Assembly: GCA_026874595.1 (NCBI GenBank)
Contig: CM049317.1
Span: forward strand, 54,669,118 to 54,733,117
Direction: 5' to 3'
Length of the DNA: 64,000 bases
Origin: Sipunculus nudus
Lineage: Eukaryota > Annelida > Sipuncula > Golfingiida > Sipunculidae
Shown: piece by piece, positions 48,200-60,789 of the stretch
How positions within the stretch are numbered: the first letter of the stretch is position 1
Layout: each line of letters starts with the position of its first letter
Notes under the pieces: generated by a model
Databases searched by the model: none
What the model saw: only the letters and a program-made list of their open reading frames with translations
What the model was told of the DNA's origin: nothing
Position numbers and translations under genes: made by a program

Positions 48200-51140
48200 G
48201 CATGAGAATGTTTTAACCCCTGATCTATGTTCAAATATATTATTCAATAACATCATAGTTTGCACATCGACATATTGAGACACTTGTGGTAAGTCTTACG
48301 CCTGGAATAGCGGCTCAGTGCGGTAACAGGGACCTATTCCTAAAATGCTTTTCTATTAATGTGTAATATAATTTTTTTATTATGCCTTGCTACACTACAA
48401 GCATAGATGGTGTTTATGGAATATATGCAAAGAAGCTACATTATATATGGATGTTCACCTGTTTTTCACGAAGGTTTTATTCTCGCGAATACCCGACCAC
48501 CGTAAGCTTTATGCAATGTATACATGTGATTTATTCTGTGTTTAATATTCTTATCTCTACAAGAGTTAATATAACCTACACTGCCAGAGGCAAAACAACT
48601 CCGACAGCTTATGGAGGGGTCTTGTTTAAATAGTGACTCTTGTATGAATGAGGAAACGACAGTTCGGTAAACAGATGGTGTGAAGTTCTCGGTTCCAAAC
48701 TCCGGGTCTCGGTTAACCAGATCACAATTTCATCACTGTTATCCTGATGGCCAGGTCATTAACTGATCGCAGATATCAAATATTCGTACCCAAAATTATA
48801 ATATATTTTTTCATGTTACAATGATATTAATAAGAAGGAATATTGTATTCATTCAAGGTAATCATTGTATTACTCTCGAAAGTAATGGTAAGATGAGAGT
48901 CTTAATAAATAAGTCAATAATGACATTAAAAAAGTGCGCCAGTTTAGGTGTTGGGTTTCCTTAAAAAAACAGAACCATAAACGCTGTTTAAATAAAAATA
49001 TTAATTTAATTTTTTAACAAGATAGAATACGAATGAAGGATACAAATGCACATATATATACATATATATTACTGATGCTGAAATATAATAATATTCAAAC
49101 GAATGAAGATAAGATTTCATCAATAAATCTACCAGTTAGAAAGAAAAATGTACCGTGTTGAATATGGTTTATACTAGGGGAGGCTTGTGAGGCTACTTTA
49201 AGTGTAAGCTGGTGAAACAATGACTTAAGTAATTTGTGAAATATTAAGAAAGCTGTAGAGAGAAGGGTCTCTACGGAAGGATAAGAAATACAATCAACCA
49301 TGTTTGGCCTTCGTACACATATAAAACCATCACGTGATAAATGCCATTTGTAATGGTTACTAAAAGCGGTAACGCATCAACAATTTCACCTTTCGCGCAC
49401 TTAGTAATCCTTCTTCCTCAGATTTCATGCATAAAAGGGTAACCATCAAACTTTGGCGTTAAAACACTGAAACAGGGATAATCATAATCGACAAAATATG
49501 AGCGTATTGACTAGTTAAACGAGAGCGATCACTCTATTTAACAAGGAAGGATATATATTTAATTGTACAGTAGTTTAAGGCCTGAAACATACTTTTTATT
49601 TCAGATTTTAAAACCAGTAAAGTGCATTGCGTAAATTTTCCGTAACAAGGTTTTTATTGAAACGGATGGTAAAATGTGTGCTTTTTTTTAAATAGCAGTT
49701 TCAATAAAGGGAGTTTTCCTAGTGGCTATGGCTTGGTGAAGCAGCTATATCGCATGGCGCACCTATTTTCTCCGCCAGAACGCCTACGTGGTTTATCACC
49801 CGGCAGCTGGGACACATCTTACGATTCTACGATCAATTTGTTCATGAGAACAAATGGACCAACGATCTTGTTAAAAGCATCTTTAACCGAAGAAGGATTT
49901 GGTAATCTGCGGTTCATTTTTGGCCCTACAGCCTCCCCTATATTTTTCGCCCCGGACAATAACTGTTTAAATACACGCTAGCCTGGGTAGGTTTATCATT
50001 GGTATTGTTTCCAGTGGGATGCTTTATAAGGCAGTTTGCTGTGCCTCCGCTTTTCGTTGTTTTTCATACCGTTAGGTGGTCCACTTAGCCCGCGTGTACA
50101 TTAGATGTTTCACCAAAGGACCGACCCGCTCCTAAGAGAACCAGAAAAAAAGGAGTAACACGCAACGTCTTTTCTCCAGGCTTTCTTGAGGAATGAAACA
50201 ACGCAAATTTCTGATTTTACATCCCATGAAACGTTTAAATAGTACATCATTTTACATATTTTCATTGTTTATCTTAATACGTTTCTTTCGTCTCGATCCG
50301 CGATTGTAATTCAGTAATTATGGCCTAGTTGAATTGGGCTAGCAATGTCCTTTTGTATTTATAAAATCTATTTCATACTCAAATATTCCTGTTGCGACAT
50401 TTTCATACAGTTCTCACTCCACGAAAGGAAAGTGTTGTTGATACTGTTGAATTTATGCATCTGAGACATTTCTTATGGTTACTCCTGAAGAGTCTTTGAT
50501 TCTTGATTTCTTGTGAATAGTTGGGTCTATGATTAAAGAAGTTTTAGTTAGATGAAAATTAAGCTTATAAAGGTTTCTATAGTAGGAACTAAGTCGGTGG
50601 CTGAATTTGATACATTCGCCATATGCTATGGAAAGTGTAGAAAAACGAATTCATGATTATGGAAACTATGGAAGCTAAGGAAGAATTGATCAAGTAGTTT
50701 GAAATAAGACTATCGAAAATTTATATAGGCAGAATTTTAAGATTTTCAGTTTAAGTAGGTTGACTTTACGAAATTGATAGCTGGATAAAATCCTGTGGAA
50801 GAATTGTTATAACAGATGCTAAGGCCTACGAGATATTAAATTCAAATAACTCCTCAGATAGAACTTCTGATATTTTAAGTTAGAAACAATAAACAAAATA
50901 TCCTAAGTCATTTAACTTTCAAGGAGCCATTGGTGCGTTTGATGTTCTCATTCTTGTCAGCATTGTATTATTTTTAAATAATCTAAGAATCCTCTATTAT
51001 TGTTATTGTAAAATATAAACATTTAACGTTGTGTCATGTCGTTACCAACCCCAGGAGGGTACACGTTCATTCCCGTTCGTGTGTGTTTATTTGTGTGTGT
51101 TTGTTCACAACAACTCTTGCTATCATGAACGAAATCCTAT
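48200..51140. other. No supported gene
   Basis: Contains a 'tctcgcgaa' repeat scrap near 48470, a short (TA)n near 49055, and a 101-codon + open frame at 49676-49981 with some GC-rich codons but no recognisable domain or splice borders. Confidence 0.35.
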
Positions 51141-51143
51141 TTT

Positions 51144-51282
51144 CAGGGCACCTCAAGAGTGGGCCAATGGTGTATTGATTAGATTTTGGTGTATCTTCTA
51201 GAGGACTTCCAGAGATATGTACAAAAATGCAGTCACATGCAGTCGCATGATTGAACATTGGGATATGGATCGAATAAGTTAA
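51144..51282 (+). repeat. Dispersed repeat pair B, copy 2
   Basis: Matches 27060-27215 in order and orientation, including GATATGTACAAAAATGCAGTC and GGGATATGGATCGAATAAGT. Confidence 0.6.
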
Positions 51283-51289
51283 TTCAAAC

Positions 51290-52640
51290 ACCTGATGGCA
51301 GAATAAACACACAGGTGAACCTGGGGTCAATAAGTGAGTATCCCACAATAAGGCCCGCCCTAATGGCGAAGGCCTGAATACCTGAGAATGCATATTTCTA
51401 ATTTTTCTTTTATTTGGTACACAAAGATAGTAACAGAAAAAAATAATATAATGTTAGCTTGCTTTAGTTATGTTACTTCACGGTCATTAACACTCTTAAT
51501 GAAATTTATGGGCACGGAACCCGACACAAATTCTGTTACAGTCACCACCAATCATGTAAAGATAAGTTTGTTGGAAGAATCCTGTTCATTGGTTTGTTCT
51601 CGGGCATGGAGAAGAAATTCTGCTCGCAAATATAGGTTAAAGGAAAGAATATAGGAAAACTAAACTTCCCTGTATCAATTGAGCGATCTGTTGAATTTAG
51701 TGCTTGCAAGAACGTTTTCGGGCCGCGCCAACAGACATCTTCGAGGGATGTTATTTTCCCCCGGATGTACACTCACCCTTCCACCTTTTTAATCGAAACG
51801 AGCCCTTTTCTGGTAGACACAGTGGGACGGCTTGGACTACTGGTATATCAAATGTCAAATACAAATTTGTTACATTTTAAGGAAATCTCTTGTTTATATT
51901 TCATATGCGTATGCTTAAAAATATTACTTATTCCGTGAAGCCTTTACCAAAAAAAACACCCGAGTTTATGTAATTTGCCTTGATACATTTCTAGTCCAAC
52001 AAATTTCAATGGGCTACATTCCCCTTATCATTATATTTTGCCTATGCCACTGGTATATGTAAAAGGCGCGGTGCATTGTGGGGGTCCGATTTTGTGAGTC
52101 CGATTATGCGCAGTGTGCTTTATAGGCTACTATAAAAAATAGTTAAGTTCTGTCAATGGCGATTCTTGTGCCCTTACACGTGCGGCTTCTCCTTGTCAGG
52201 TGACCAGTGGCCCCTCCCCCGTTCAGTTGAAAATCTCTAAGTTTATTTATTTCTTTTATTTTTTTTATAGATTTCCTTTTATTCTCTTGCAATTAGATTA
52301 TTAAATTATTCACTGTTTATAACTTTCCAGTTCAGACGTTTAGGATATTTATGAACAGCTTTGTGGTTTACTCCATATTAAGATAGCATCAAAATATTTC
52401 TAGTAGTTAAGGAACAGTCTTATATTTTATGTGACAGGTGGTTCAAAATGTCCTCTTCACATCGCATATTTTAAAAAAATTAAAAAATGGGAGAGGGAAC
52501 ACCCCCTCACATACCCTCCCCATGTACCTTTAGTTCACTTTAAGGAACACATGGTGAAATAGAAGAAATAAAAATAAAACAATTATATGTACACTAAATT
52601 CACATTACAACAGTTTTTGAACTTAGATTTAATAATAACC
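51290..52640. other. No supported gene
   Basis: Plain spacer. A possible 33-nt microexon on the - strand near 51775-51810 (CTACCAG acceptor, GTGAGT donor) is too short to support. Confidence 0.4.
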
Positions 52641-52645
52641 ATCAG

Positions 52646-52765
52646 CCACGAACCCGATATCAGCGCCCTATGTTTTCGATTTTCTGAATGTCCCACTGGT
52701 GACATGCGGAAAAAGCGGAAAATATACGACTACAAATACCAGAAACAAATCTTTGGAGAGGACAG
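52646..52765 (+). CDS. Candidate internal exon, unknown protein
   Basis: Between CCATCAG and GTAATT lies a 120-nt open segment, phase-symmetric (one nucleotide in, two out). The peptide begins HEPDISALCFRFSECPTGD, then a basic RKKRK run and a DYKYQKQIFGED end. Codons end in C or G more than the neighbouring DNA predicts. The acceptor lacks a strong pyrimidine tract. It is in the same phase class as the exons at 24974, 26097 and 63568 (incoming), so they could belong to one long + strand gene, but this is conjecture. No family recognised. Confidence 0.38.
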
Positions 52766-52779
52766 GTAATTCTGACATG

Positions 52780-54130
52780 CTTTATTCGCCTTTGTTACGT
52801 AAGTTGATTTATCTGGCTATTAATTTATCCATGCTCTCTCGTCTATGAAATATTGACAGCCTAACATTGGTCATTGCAAATATGAAAAGATCTATTGAAA
52901 ACATGTTATACCTGACATGCTTTTAACAATCTTATGGTGACATTGTTAGTAAAGAATTAAAGCATTTAATCATTCATGGTCAAGATTTTGTAAAAGCTGC
53001 GTGAGGGTCTGTCCTCGTAAATAATAGTTTCTGGCGATTCCTGTTTCTGAAAACGTGTATCTCTTTAGAATTTATGTCAGTTTCTTAAGTGTTTTATAAT
53101 GTACTGGATCTTTGCTCATATAAGAATATGAATCAATACAAATTTAGGCTTTTGATTAAATAAAACATTACAATTCAGAATAAAATGTGCCATTTATGAT
53201 GAAGTAAGGTGAAGGATGGCCACAGTAGCATACTGTTTAATTATATGATTAAGAAATGCTTCTGAAGGTGAATTATAAAAAGTAGGGTTTAATCACGATT
53301 GCCGACTGTGTTTGCTACTTTTAGTGAGTTTGCCATCTACAGTATTCTTGAGTAATCCAGGCCGAACTGTGGCTGGTAGTGTCACTGGCGTAGTCACCCC
53401 CTCCAAACATTCCTAGCCATAGTGGACATACCATGTTACTTCCCCCGCCCCCATATTTTTAAATAGAAGTATGTCATTTAGCCATGAAATAGACTCTTAT
53501 TTCAATCAACAAAATATGAATTTACTTACATAAATGCGTGAAAGCTCTCTGAAGTATTAACAATGTAATCTTTCAGAAATAACTTAACTTATGACTGATA
53601 ATATGGCATGATTCTCTCGTTTCTATGACATTGTGGAACTAACATATTTAAGCACAAATTAAATAATTCAAGCAGAGTTAATGGAAAATTTGGAGAATTC
53701 AGACCAGGACTTTAAGATTATTGTGGAAAAACAAAGGGGGGGGGGGGGTTCTCAGGGGACTTGTGCTGTCCTAAATGCTGTTCTTTTGGGAAGCAGAAAT
53801 ATTTCAAGTTAATTTATGCCAGAATTGATTCCAAATTGCTAATATTGTGAAAATTTTCCCGCACTGACGGAGAGGTCCATGCCCTCTTCTAAAAGTGTAA
53901 AGGAAATTGTGCTCCTATAAAAGTGTATTATACCGTATTTATATCTCAGACGATTACACAAATATTTCCCCAACCAGAATTAAGCCAAATGGACGGTTTT
54001 TATTATATAAAACATTAAACTGTGCAAAAATATGATGTAAAATACATTAATTCTTTGATAGAGCAAGATAAATGAAATAAAAGAAATATAATTAAAATCG
54101 GTGTCATTTTAAAACAAAAGTATTTCATTT
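52780..54130. other. No supported gene
   Basis: AT-rich spacer. A run of about 11 G lies at 53738-53748. Confidence 0.45.
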
Positions 54131-54139
54131 TTTACATTT

Positions 54140-54298
54140 CAGTCAATGTGTCAAATAAACTGACTGAGTTTTCAGTTAATTTGTATAATGCCTGAAAATG
54201 TCAGTCATTTGATAAAATGGCAGAGTAAATCAGGCAATTTGAAAACTGGCTGAAAATTACAGGCAATTTACAAATTGATTGATTTTACACTTTGACTG
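54140..54298. mobile_element. MITE-like element with imperfect inverted ends
   Basis: The left end CAGTCAATGTGTCAAATAAA and the reverse complement of the right end (CAGTCAAAGTGTAAAATCAA) agree at 16 of 20 positions. The 159-bp interior repeats CTGAAAA/CAGGCAATTT-type words. No clear target duplication is visible. Confidence 0.45.
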
Positions 54299-54854
54299 TA
54301 ACATATTTTGATATATGATTATATATGTATTATATATGTATATATATATCAAATTGTATATGTATAAACATAATATATTATAAGACATAAATATATATGT
54401 ATATATATGTGTGTGTGTTAATTTGTTATAAGTGTTGGGAAAAACATAAATATCATTGATTGAACAAGAACAATTGATTTCATCTCCTTATTCTTTCTTA
54501 TGCTGCTGATGTATTTGGTGAACGTTTATACATTTATACAAGCTATTTACTAATTAATTATATCATAAGCAATTATATCACATGTATACCTGAATTCCAA
54601 AATGGTAACATCTGTGTAACATCTGAAATAAACCCACTTACTGAGTATATAATTCTTGATTTTATCCTTGGCCCCTGGCTTTGAACTTAAATCAGCGAAA
54701 GCCTATAAAGCTGCCAGAAAACATCCAGTTACTTTTCTTGTCTAAGTCTTGATAATATCAGCCTAAATATTACGATCCTCAGGGGGCTTTTAAAGTGCTT
54801 CTGGCCCAGCCTGTGTGGCGTCGCGTCATATGAAGATCTGAATTTTAAATGTAT

Positions 54855-55649
54855 TGTTACGGAACCTAATATAAACAGATCACGTATGCGTGATGAACAC
54901 AAATTCTGTAACGGGGATAAAAAAATCAGATTCTGTAACACTAGGCAGCGTGAAATGTCTAGGGGAATGAATAAGGAAGTCAGTGTTTTTTTTTTTTTGT
55001 TAACAGATAACTATAATTTATTCTTAAAACAACCCTAACATTACAATACACAAAATCAATACAACTATACAGTAAAACGGCGCAATAACAACAAATCAAA
55101 ACAATCAAATAGAAAAATGAACAATGTGCACAGTACCTGAATACCAACACCGTCACAACGATAAGTTCCCTAAATGTATACTCTCGGAGTATGACAGTCC
55201 AGTGTAAAGCTCCTGTAACAATCCAGAAAGTAAACTGAAGTCCAAATGCACAAAATCTAGGAGAACCTCTGAAGAACTTCTCTGCTCTCTCCCCTCAGTT
55301 TTAAAACACAGCCCCTTTATATACCTTCACACCCCAAGCCGAGAATTTTCCACTTCTCGCACAGTCTTAAGGATCCTGCACAACACAGTAAACACGCATT
55401 TCAGGAATTCTCCAGAAAAAAACATGGCTGTGTGTATCTCTACATACCAGGGTCATCACGTGACCTCGGCCAGGCGTGAAAACCCCCAGCCAGCATGACA
55501 ACGAGAGTTCAACCAGTACGGATTTAACATAAAGTGCAACAACAACACGAGTTCCGCCTGTCTCAGACAGGTGGACACGTGCTTGGTACCAAGCCGTTTG
55601 AAAGGTGACTAATTAGATGTAACTGATAAGTAGATGATGAGTAGTAACA
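54855..55649 (-). mobile_element. Solo LTR, family L, reverse copy
   Basis: This 795-bp segment is the inverted homologue of 59154-59979. On the - strand it has TATATAAAGGGGCTGTGTTTT (TATA box region), AGAATAAATTATA (poly(A) signal) and ends ATTAGGTTCCGTAACA. Its 5' end (- strand) begins TGTTAC but differs from the right copy until the AACTCGTGTTGT word about 100 bases in. GTAT precedes it on the + strand, but no matching duplication follows, so the 5' end may be rearranged. No internal retroviral-type genes lie next to it. Confidence 0.75.
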
Positions 55650-55654
55650 AACAT

Positions 55655-56450
55655 GACACAAAAATTTAATATTTACATGGGGAATTACACCGACTCCTTA
55701 TATTTCCCATATTTCCTGTAAAAACAGTCTGTAATTCCTTATACTTTTCGGCATGTAGGACTTCATCCGCCTTTTCTGATCATTTTTGAAAAAATGAAAA
55801 CATTTAGTTTTTATCGTTTAAGTGTGCATGTAGGATGGAATGTAAGATGGCAGAATCAGGTTTACACTAAGGGAAGTTTGAGTAAAAGTTTGATGTGATG
55901 GTAGGCTGCATCATAAGGGGAAAGGCAAATTTTTGTCTTTGTATTAATGCCTATAAACTGAAAAGTTAAAAATTTTGAAGTATTTCGATCCCCGATATGA
56001 ATATAATGTAACTTGGCTAAAGGATTAAAATTTGAACCAAAATTTATTTCATTTTTCTCCAAAGTAAGCTTCACCTTATTGTACTTAGGCCCGAAATGAA
56101 AATGCAAAAAAAAAAAGATACTGTTTTCTACATATTGGCAGCGGGGTCTGCTATGTACAGGCTCAAGAACATAATATTACATATTTATACCAGGAGCGTT
56201 GGAAAAAACGTCACCGATGATAATAAATTTGTATAAAATGTGTATGCAGTATATAAATGAGATTCCAAGATTCTTTGATTTCTTTCATTTCCAGCTTTTA
56301 CCACAGGTTCAATATAAATAGATATTTCTTATATTACATTTGATCATTTTTTTTTCAAAAACACGTCTTTCGTAAAACAAGAAATAAAGCTGAGGATATT
56401 GATGTTTATATGAGGCTCTGGTAAACTGAGAATTTTAGCCTTGGTCATAA
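55655..56450. other. No supported gene
   Basis: AT-rich spacer between the left solo LTR and the CpG-rich block. Confidence 0.45.
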
Positions 56451-56454
56451 CCGG

Positions 56455-56960
56455 GATACGGTCGCCGTACGGCGGGTGATTTGGGCTATTCCGTGCGGTT
56501 GACGTACGGCAACCATACGTTTTTCAAAGGCCGCGGGGACTCCGGAACGATCGTAACTGACATTAGCGCAGCCGCTTAAGTTGCTGCGGCGGCCGCGCGT
56601 CTCGCTGCCACTTTACGGGCTCCCTACAGGCATCGTACAGTAGACGTCCGGATGTCGTAGGATGCCCGTGCGATTTTTAACGCCTACTCCGCTACCCGAG
56701 AGACGTACGGTGTACCTGCGTCTGTGGTAAGGGGTCAGCAAGCTTAGCTTGCGGCGTCCGCAGGGTTTAGCTTACTTTACCGTGTGGAGGCCGTGTGAAT
56801 GAGGAAGACACCTCGGCCGCATAAGTATTCCTGTGGTTTCAAAAACCGGACGGTGATCTACGGTGTGCGGTGACCGCAGGGGTTGTGACCGAGGCTTAAG
56901 TATTTCTGCAGTCCCAAAAAACGAACGGTACTCCACGGTGTGAGATGACCGCAGCGGATT
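56455..56960. repeat. CpG-rich block with a 78-bp repeat
   Basis: A 500-bp block with many CGTACGG, CGGCGG and GACGTACGG words stands out sharply from AT-rich flanks. Its right part repeats about every 75-78 bases (AAGTATT(C/T)CTG...ACGGTGTG(C/A)G(G/A)TGACCGCAG) about 2.3 times. A - frame gives a 26-residue repeat (SSHTVEYR / SPHTVDHR). It may be a diverged repeat family or a CpG island; I cannot tell which. Confidence 0.5.
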
Positions 56961-57913
56961 ATGACCGGAGCTTAAACTATTTGGTTCACAATAACCCATA
57001 CAAGGAGTACAGGCTACCACCAATCCCCGTGTAAAGAAAAAACAAAGGAAGAGGAAACTTGTTGACCAACCAAAAAAAAAAAAACATAAAAAAAAAAAAC
57101 AATTTAACCTAAGGTGGCTGGCTGCATGTATGCAGAAGTTAAACGGTCACTTGTTGCAAAATGCCATTTGCAAAACTCCGGTTCATCTGATATCCATGTT
57201 GAATGAGTTTGGGATTATTTTAGCGGGCTCCCTGCATGTTATAAACACGTGGATAAAAACAAAACTTGTGGTGATTTCTGACCTTTTTTCATTAAAGGTT
57301 CACAGGATTATTATAAGTTAATAGACGCCAAATATTGGGATAGGCCCATTCAGTATATTTATTTTATTGCTTTTCTATGTCGAAAACCCAACCCATTACA
57401 AGATTATTTTTTTTATTTGCTTCTTTTACCATAAAGAAGAGAATGTTTTTTTTTCAATCATGTTTAAACATTTACCATTTTTTTTTTATATAAAAAAAGA
57501 GACTTTTCCCCTGAAAAGCAATATATAAAAGGAAAACATATATGTGTCTTACAATGCATTTATAGTGTCTGGAGAAAATGTAATATTATTTTTTCAAAAG
57601 TTTATATTTTAAATGTTATCTACTAAAGTGTAACATTTCAATCTTCAAATATAGTAAAACCTTTATAATATGGGCATCCTTGGGACTTTGCCACACTGCT
57701 GACATTGTTGAGGTATCCACTATGTGAAAGTCAAGACTGCAACACTAATAATAAGGATTAGAAAAAAGGCACTGTCAAGAACTGTCTACTATATTTAGGT
57801 TTAATGGCGGTACCCACTAAAGTTGTTCCAGTGTATGTTTTACCCACTTTGTTTCGCTTTAAAAATATTAAACATATTTTGGTAACAGCTTAAATAACCT
57901 TTAGAAAATGTAT

Positions 57914-58864
57914 TAAAAATCACAAAACCGATCCTTACAGTACTTTTTAAAGAGACCCATAATTCTAAAACACTAACGAATATTATCAAAACTCTATACA
58001 GCTATGTAACATTTCATAATACATACATGGAATTTAAAGTAGTAGCTATCAAACTTTTTAAACTTATTAAATGACCATGGTATGTCTCTTAATACAATTT
58101 TGTAAACAAACAGTAAAACCTAAGCTGAAATATATGGAGATTTGCAGATCCGTCACCAAGGGTGAAAGGTAACGTGACCAAATGACACTGCGATTTGGAT
58201 TTGAGGAGTTAAGTCATAAATATATGAAAACTAAGATTTTAACTGGCTGGTCTTCCTAACTAAGAACGTTATCAAATGTAGTAAGTCATTTTCATAATTG
58301 ACAGTTGGGTCTCGAGTCTGTCTTCGGTTTCCCGCTAAAATATGTTCTACTGTATGTCCTATCTCAATATAATTTCGATTATATGTTAAAACTGTTGAAT
58401 ATATATGTGAAATACCTAAAATATCCTTCACATAACATATTAACAATCACAAAACCGATCATAAAAGTATGAAGAAAACCCTTATGCCAAGCATAAATGA
58501 ATAATAATCAAAACAATATCCAGCTTTAAAATATGTGATAAACCATATAAAACAGACATGGAATATAAAGTAGAAGCTATCAAACTTTTGAACTGATTCA
58601 TGGTATGACTCTTAATACAATCATTTGAAAATATACAATAAAAAAAACCTTAGCTGGGACAGACGAAGGTCCGTCACTACTGGGGGGGGGGGGGGGTGGA
58701 ATAACATGACCGAATGACACTAGGTCCTGGGAGTTGGATTTGTGGAGATCAGTATGAAAACTAAGATTTTCACTGGATGGTCTTACTACTAGGCTACAAG
58801 AACGTTATCAAATAAGCCAGTTATTTTTATGATTGAAAGTTTGGCCTGTTTTTCGTTTCCTGTC
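57914..58864. repeat. Tandem duplication, about 420-bp copies, 530-bp period
   Basis: Copy 1 (57914-58334) and copy 2 (58445-58864) share many words in order, including CACAAAACCGATC, ACATGGAAT(T/A)TAAAGTAG, AGCTATCAAACTTTT, GATCCGTCAC/GGTCCGTCAC, AATGACACT, GAAAACTAAGATTTT and AAGAACGTTATCAAAT. Copy 2 gained a 16-base G-run (58681-58696). Divergence is substantial, so the duplication is old. Confidence 0.85.
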
Positions 58865-58929
58865 TAGAGTAGATAACCTTAAAAAAAACTTATACTCTAA
58901 TGACAGTGATATAGTCCAAACCACAGCAT

Positions 58930-59030
58930 CAGAGTCCAAGTGTAATACGAGTTCTACAGGTTCAAGTCAGAGCCCAACGTCTTTGAGTCCTGTCTTTCAG
59001 AACTCTAATTCAAGTCCGAGTCCGAGTTAT
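58930..59030. repeat. Degenerate GAGTCC-type simple repeat, left part
   Basis: Words GAGTCCAAG, AAGTCAGAGCC and AAGTCCGAGTCCGAG recur. The same motif resumes at about 60040-60150 to the right of the solo LTR. Confidence 0.6.
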
Positions 59031-59153
59031 ATATCTTTATTAAAACAATTTAAATTGGAAATTCGATATTTTCATAAATATTTGTTATCTTATATCTTGT
59101 ATCTTGATTGTTTTATAATATTCTTTGAAAAGTTAACACATATGAATATGTAT

Positions 59154-59979
59154 TGTTACAGGTGCTTCTTTTATTGTGTGACACGGGCGTAACTCGTGTT
59201 GTAGCGCCCTCGCCGGGCCGCTTGTTACATTCTCAGTTTAATCCGTACTGGTTGAACTCTCGTTGTCATGCTAGCTTGTGGCTTTCTCGCCTGGCCGGGC
59301 CGGGGCGAGGTCACGTGTGGACCCTGGTATGTAGAGACACAGCGATGTTCCTCTAGATGATTCCTGTAACGCGTGTTTACTGTGTATTATGTTAAATCCT
59401 TTAGACTGTTCGAGAAGTGGAAAATCTCGGCTTGGGGCGAGAAGTTATAAATAGGGGCTGTGTTTTAGAGTCGGGAGTGAGGAGAGAAGATTCCAGCGGA
59501 CACAGACTTGTTTATGTCAGTTTGTGGGACATGTCCAATTATCCAGTAATTTCAGAGATTCTACTTTTACTAACTCTATACAATTAAATGATGCCTGCCT
59601 CAAGTTTACTTTCTGGATTGTTACAAGAGCTTTACATTGGACTGTTATTCTCCGAGAGTATACAATTAAAGAACTTGTCGCAGTGGCGGTGATGGTATCC
59701 AGGTACTGTGCACTTTGTTTATTAGGCTGTGTGATTATATTGATTTGTTGTTATACTATTGTTATACGGTGTAATTGTATTGATTTAGTGTATTGTAATG
59801 TAAGGGTTGTTTTTAGAATAAAATATAGTTATTTGTTAACCAAAAAAAACTGACTTTCTCTTCATTCCCCTAGACATTTCACGCTGCCTAGTGTTACAGA
59901 ATCTGATTTTTTTCTATCTCCTTGACACAATTTATGTTCATCACGCATACGTGATCTGTTGATATTAGGTTCCGTAACA
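59154..59979 (+). mobile_element. Solo LTR, family L, with GTAT target duplication
   Basis: An 826-bp LTR starts TGTTACAGG and ends CCGTAACA, with GTAT directly on both sides (59150-59153 and 59980-59983). It contains TATAAATA at 59446-59453 and AATAAA at 59817-59822, in the order promoter then poly(A) signal, as expected for U3-R-U5. It has CACGTG near 59311. No primer site, coding interior or second LTR follows, so it is the product of LTR-LTR recombination. Its end hexamers and 4-bp duplication are the same as for the TRIM. Confidence 0.88.
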
Positions 59980-60039
59980 GTATATATGAGTGTTATCCCC
60001 AATTGCATCGCCTAGTTTATGTGACGGTATTTGTCCTTG

Positions 60040-60160
60040 GACTCGAGATGGACACGGCCTGATATCTCGAGTCTTGACCTGCGAGTCTTAGCACAAGTCC
60101 GGTTCCATGTTCCTCGAATCCAAGTCCGAGTCTCTGAAAAAAGTAGACTCGATTCATACA
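60040..60160. repeat. Degenerate GAGTCC-type simple repeat, right part
   Basis: CTCGAGTCTTGACC, GCGAGTCTTAGC and CAAGTCCGAGTCTC. Together with 58930-59030 it looks like one low-complexity locus near the LTR insertion. Confidence 0.55.
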
Positions 60161-60408
60161 TCACTGAGTAATTGTGATTGAGTTAATTAATAGATCAAAA
60201 ATAGTTTTTTTTTTAGCTTGGCATTGGAATATCTAAGTGTAAAAGTAAACCTAATGGTAAATATTTAATATTACAGAATATCCGAATAGGAGGATACAGT
60301 CGATATATGTACCTGCGAGTTGTTTCAAAAGCCGGAAAGCTCACCAAATGCCAGGCACATAGCTAGCAAATTACAATAAAAAAGATTGTCCCGCTGGTGC
60401 TTACGCTG

Positions 60409-60422
60409 TACGCTTAAGCGTA
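60409..60422. repeat. 14-bp perfect palindrome
   Basis: TACGCTTAAGCGTA. Confidence 0.7.
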
Positions 60423-60425
60423 GCA

Positions 60426-60785
60426 TTGGAACGTCATTCAGCTAATACCTGCGGTAATGCAATTACTGACATCTCCTCTATGACGACAAGTCATAGCGCC
60501 TATACTGAGGCAAACCAGCAGATTAATATGGAACGTGTCACAAGACCAAACAGCTTATGGGTGACGAAAACTCCTATACAGATCATTGCGTCAGTTGTTA
60601 GGTTCATGGATCAACAGCAACTACTCTACAGTACAAAACAAACTGATAATGCTGTACGATCGATAAGACGACAACATCTACGGAAATTTTCACAATTTTA
60701 TGGTCCGTGTTTTTGTAGAGTATCCAAAATATCATGCATTATAAAATCAATCGATTGTATAAAATCAATAGGTATCCTTAACTAA
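60426..60785 (+). other. Open frame with partly coding-like composition
   Basis: The first about 65 codons (including TCGNAITDISSMTTSHSAYT) have balanced codons, and the remainder becomes AT-rich and less protein-like. No ATG (the first codon is TTG), no strong acceptor and no recognised domain. A possible exon fragment only. Confidence 0.2.
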
Positions 60786-60789
60786 ATAT

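Noticed and set aside
54855-59979. One full-length retrotransposon with two LTRs
   Set aside because: The LTRs are inverted relative to each other and no coding interior or primer site lies between them.
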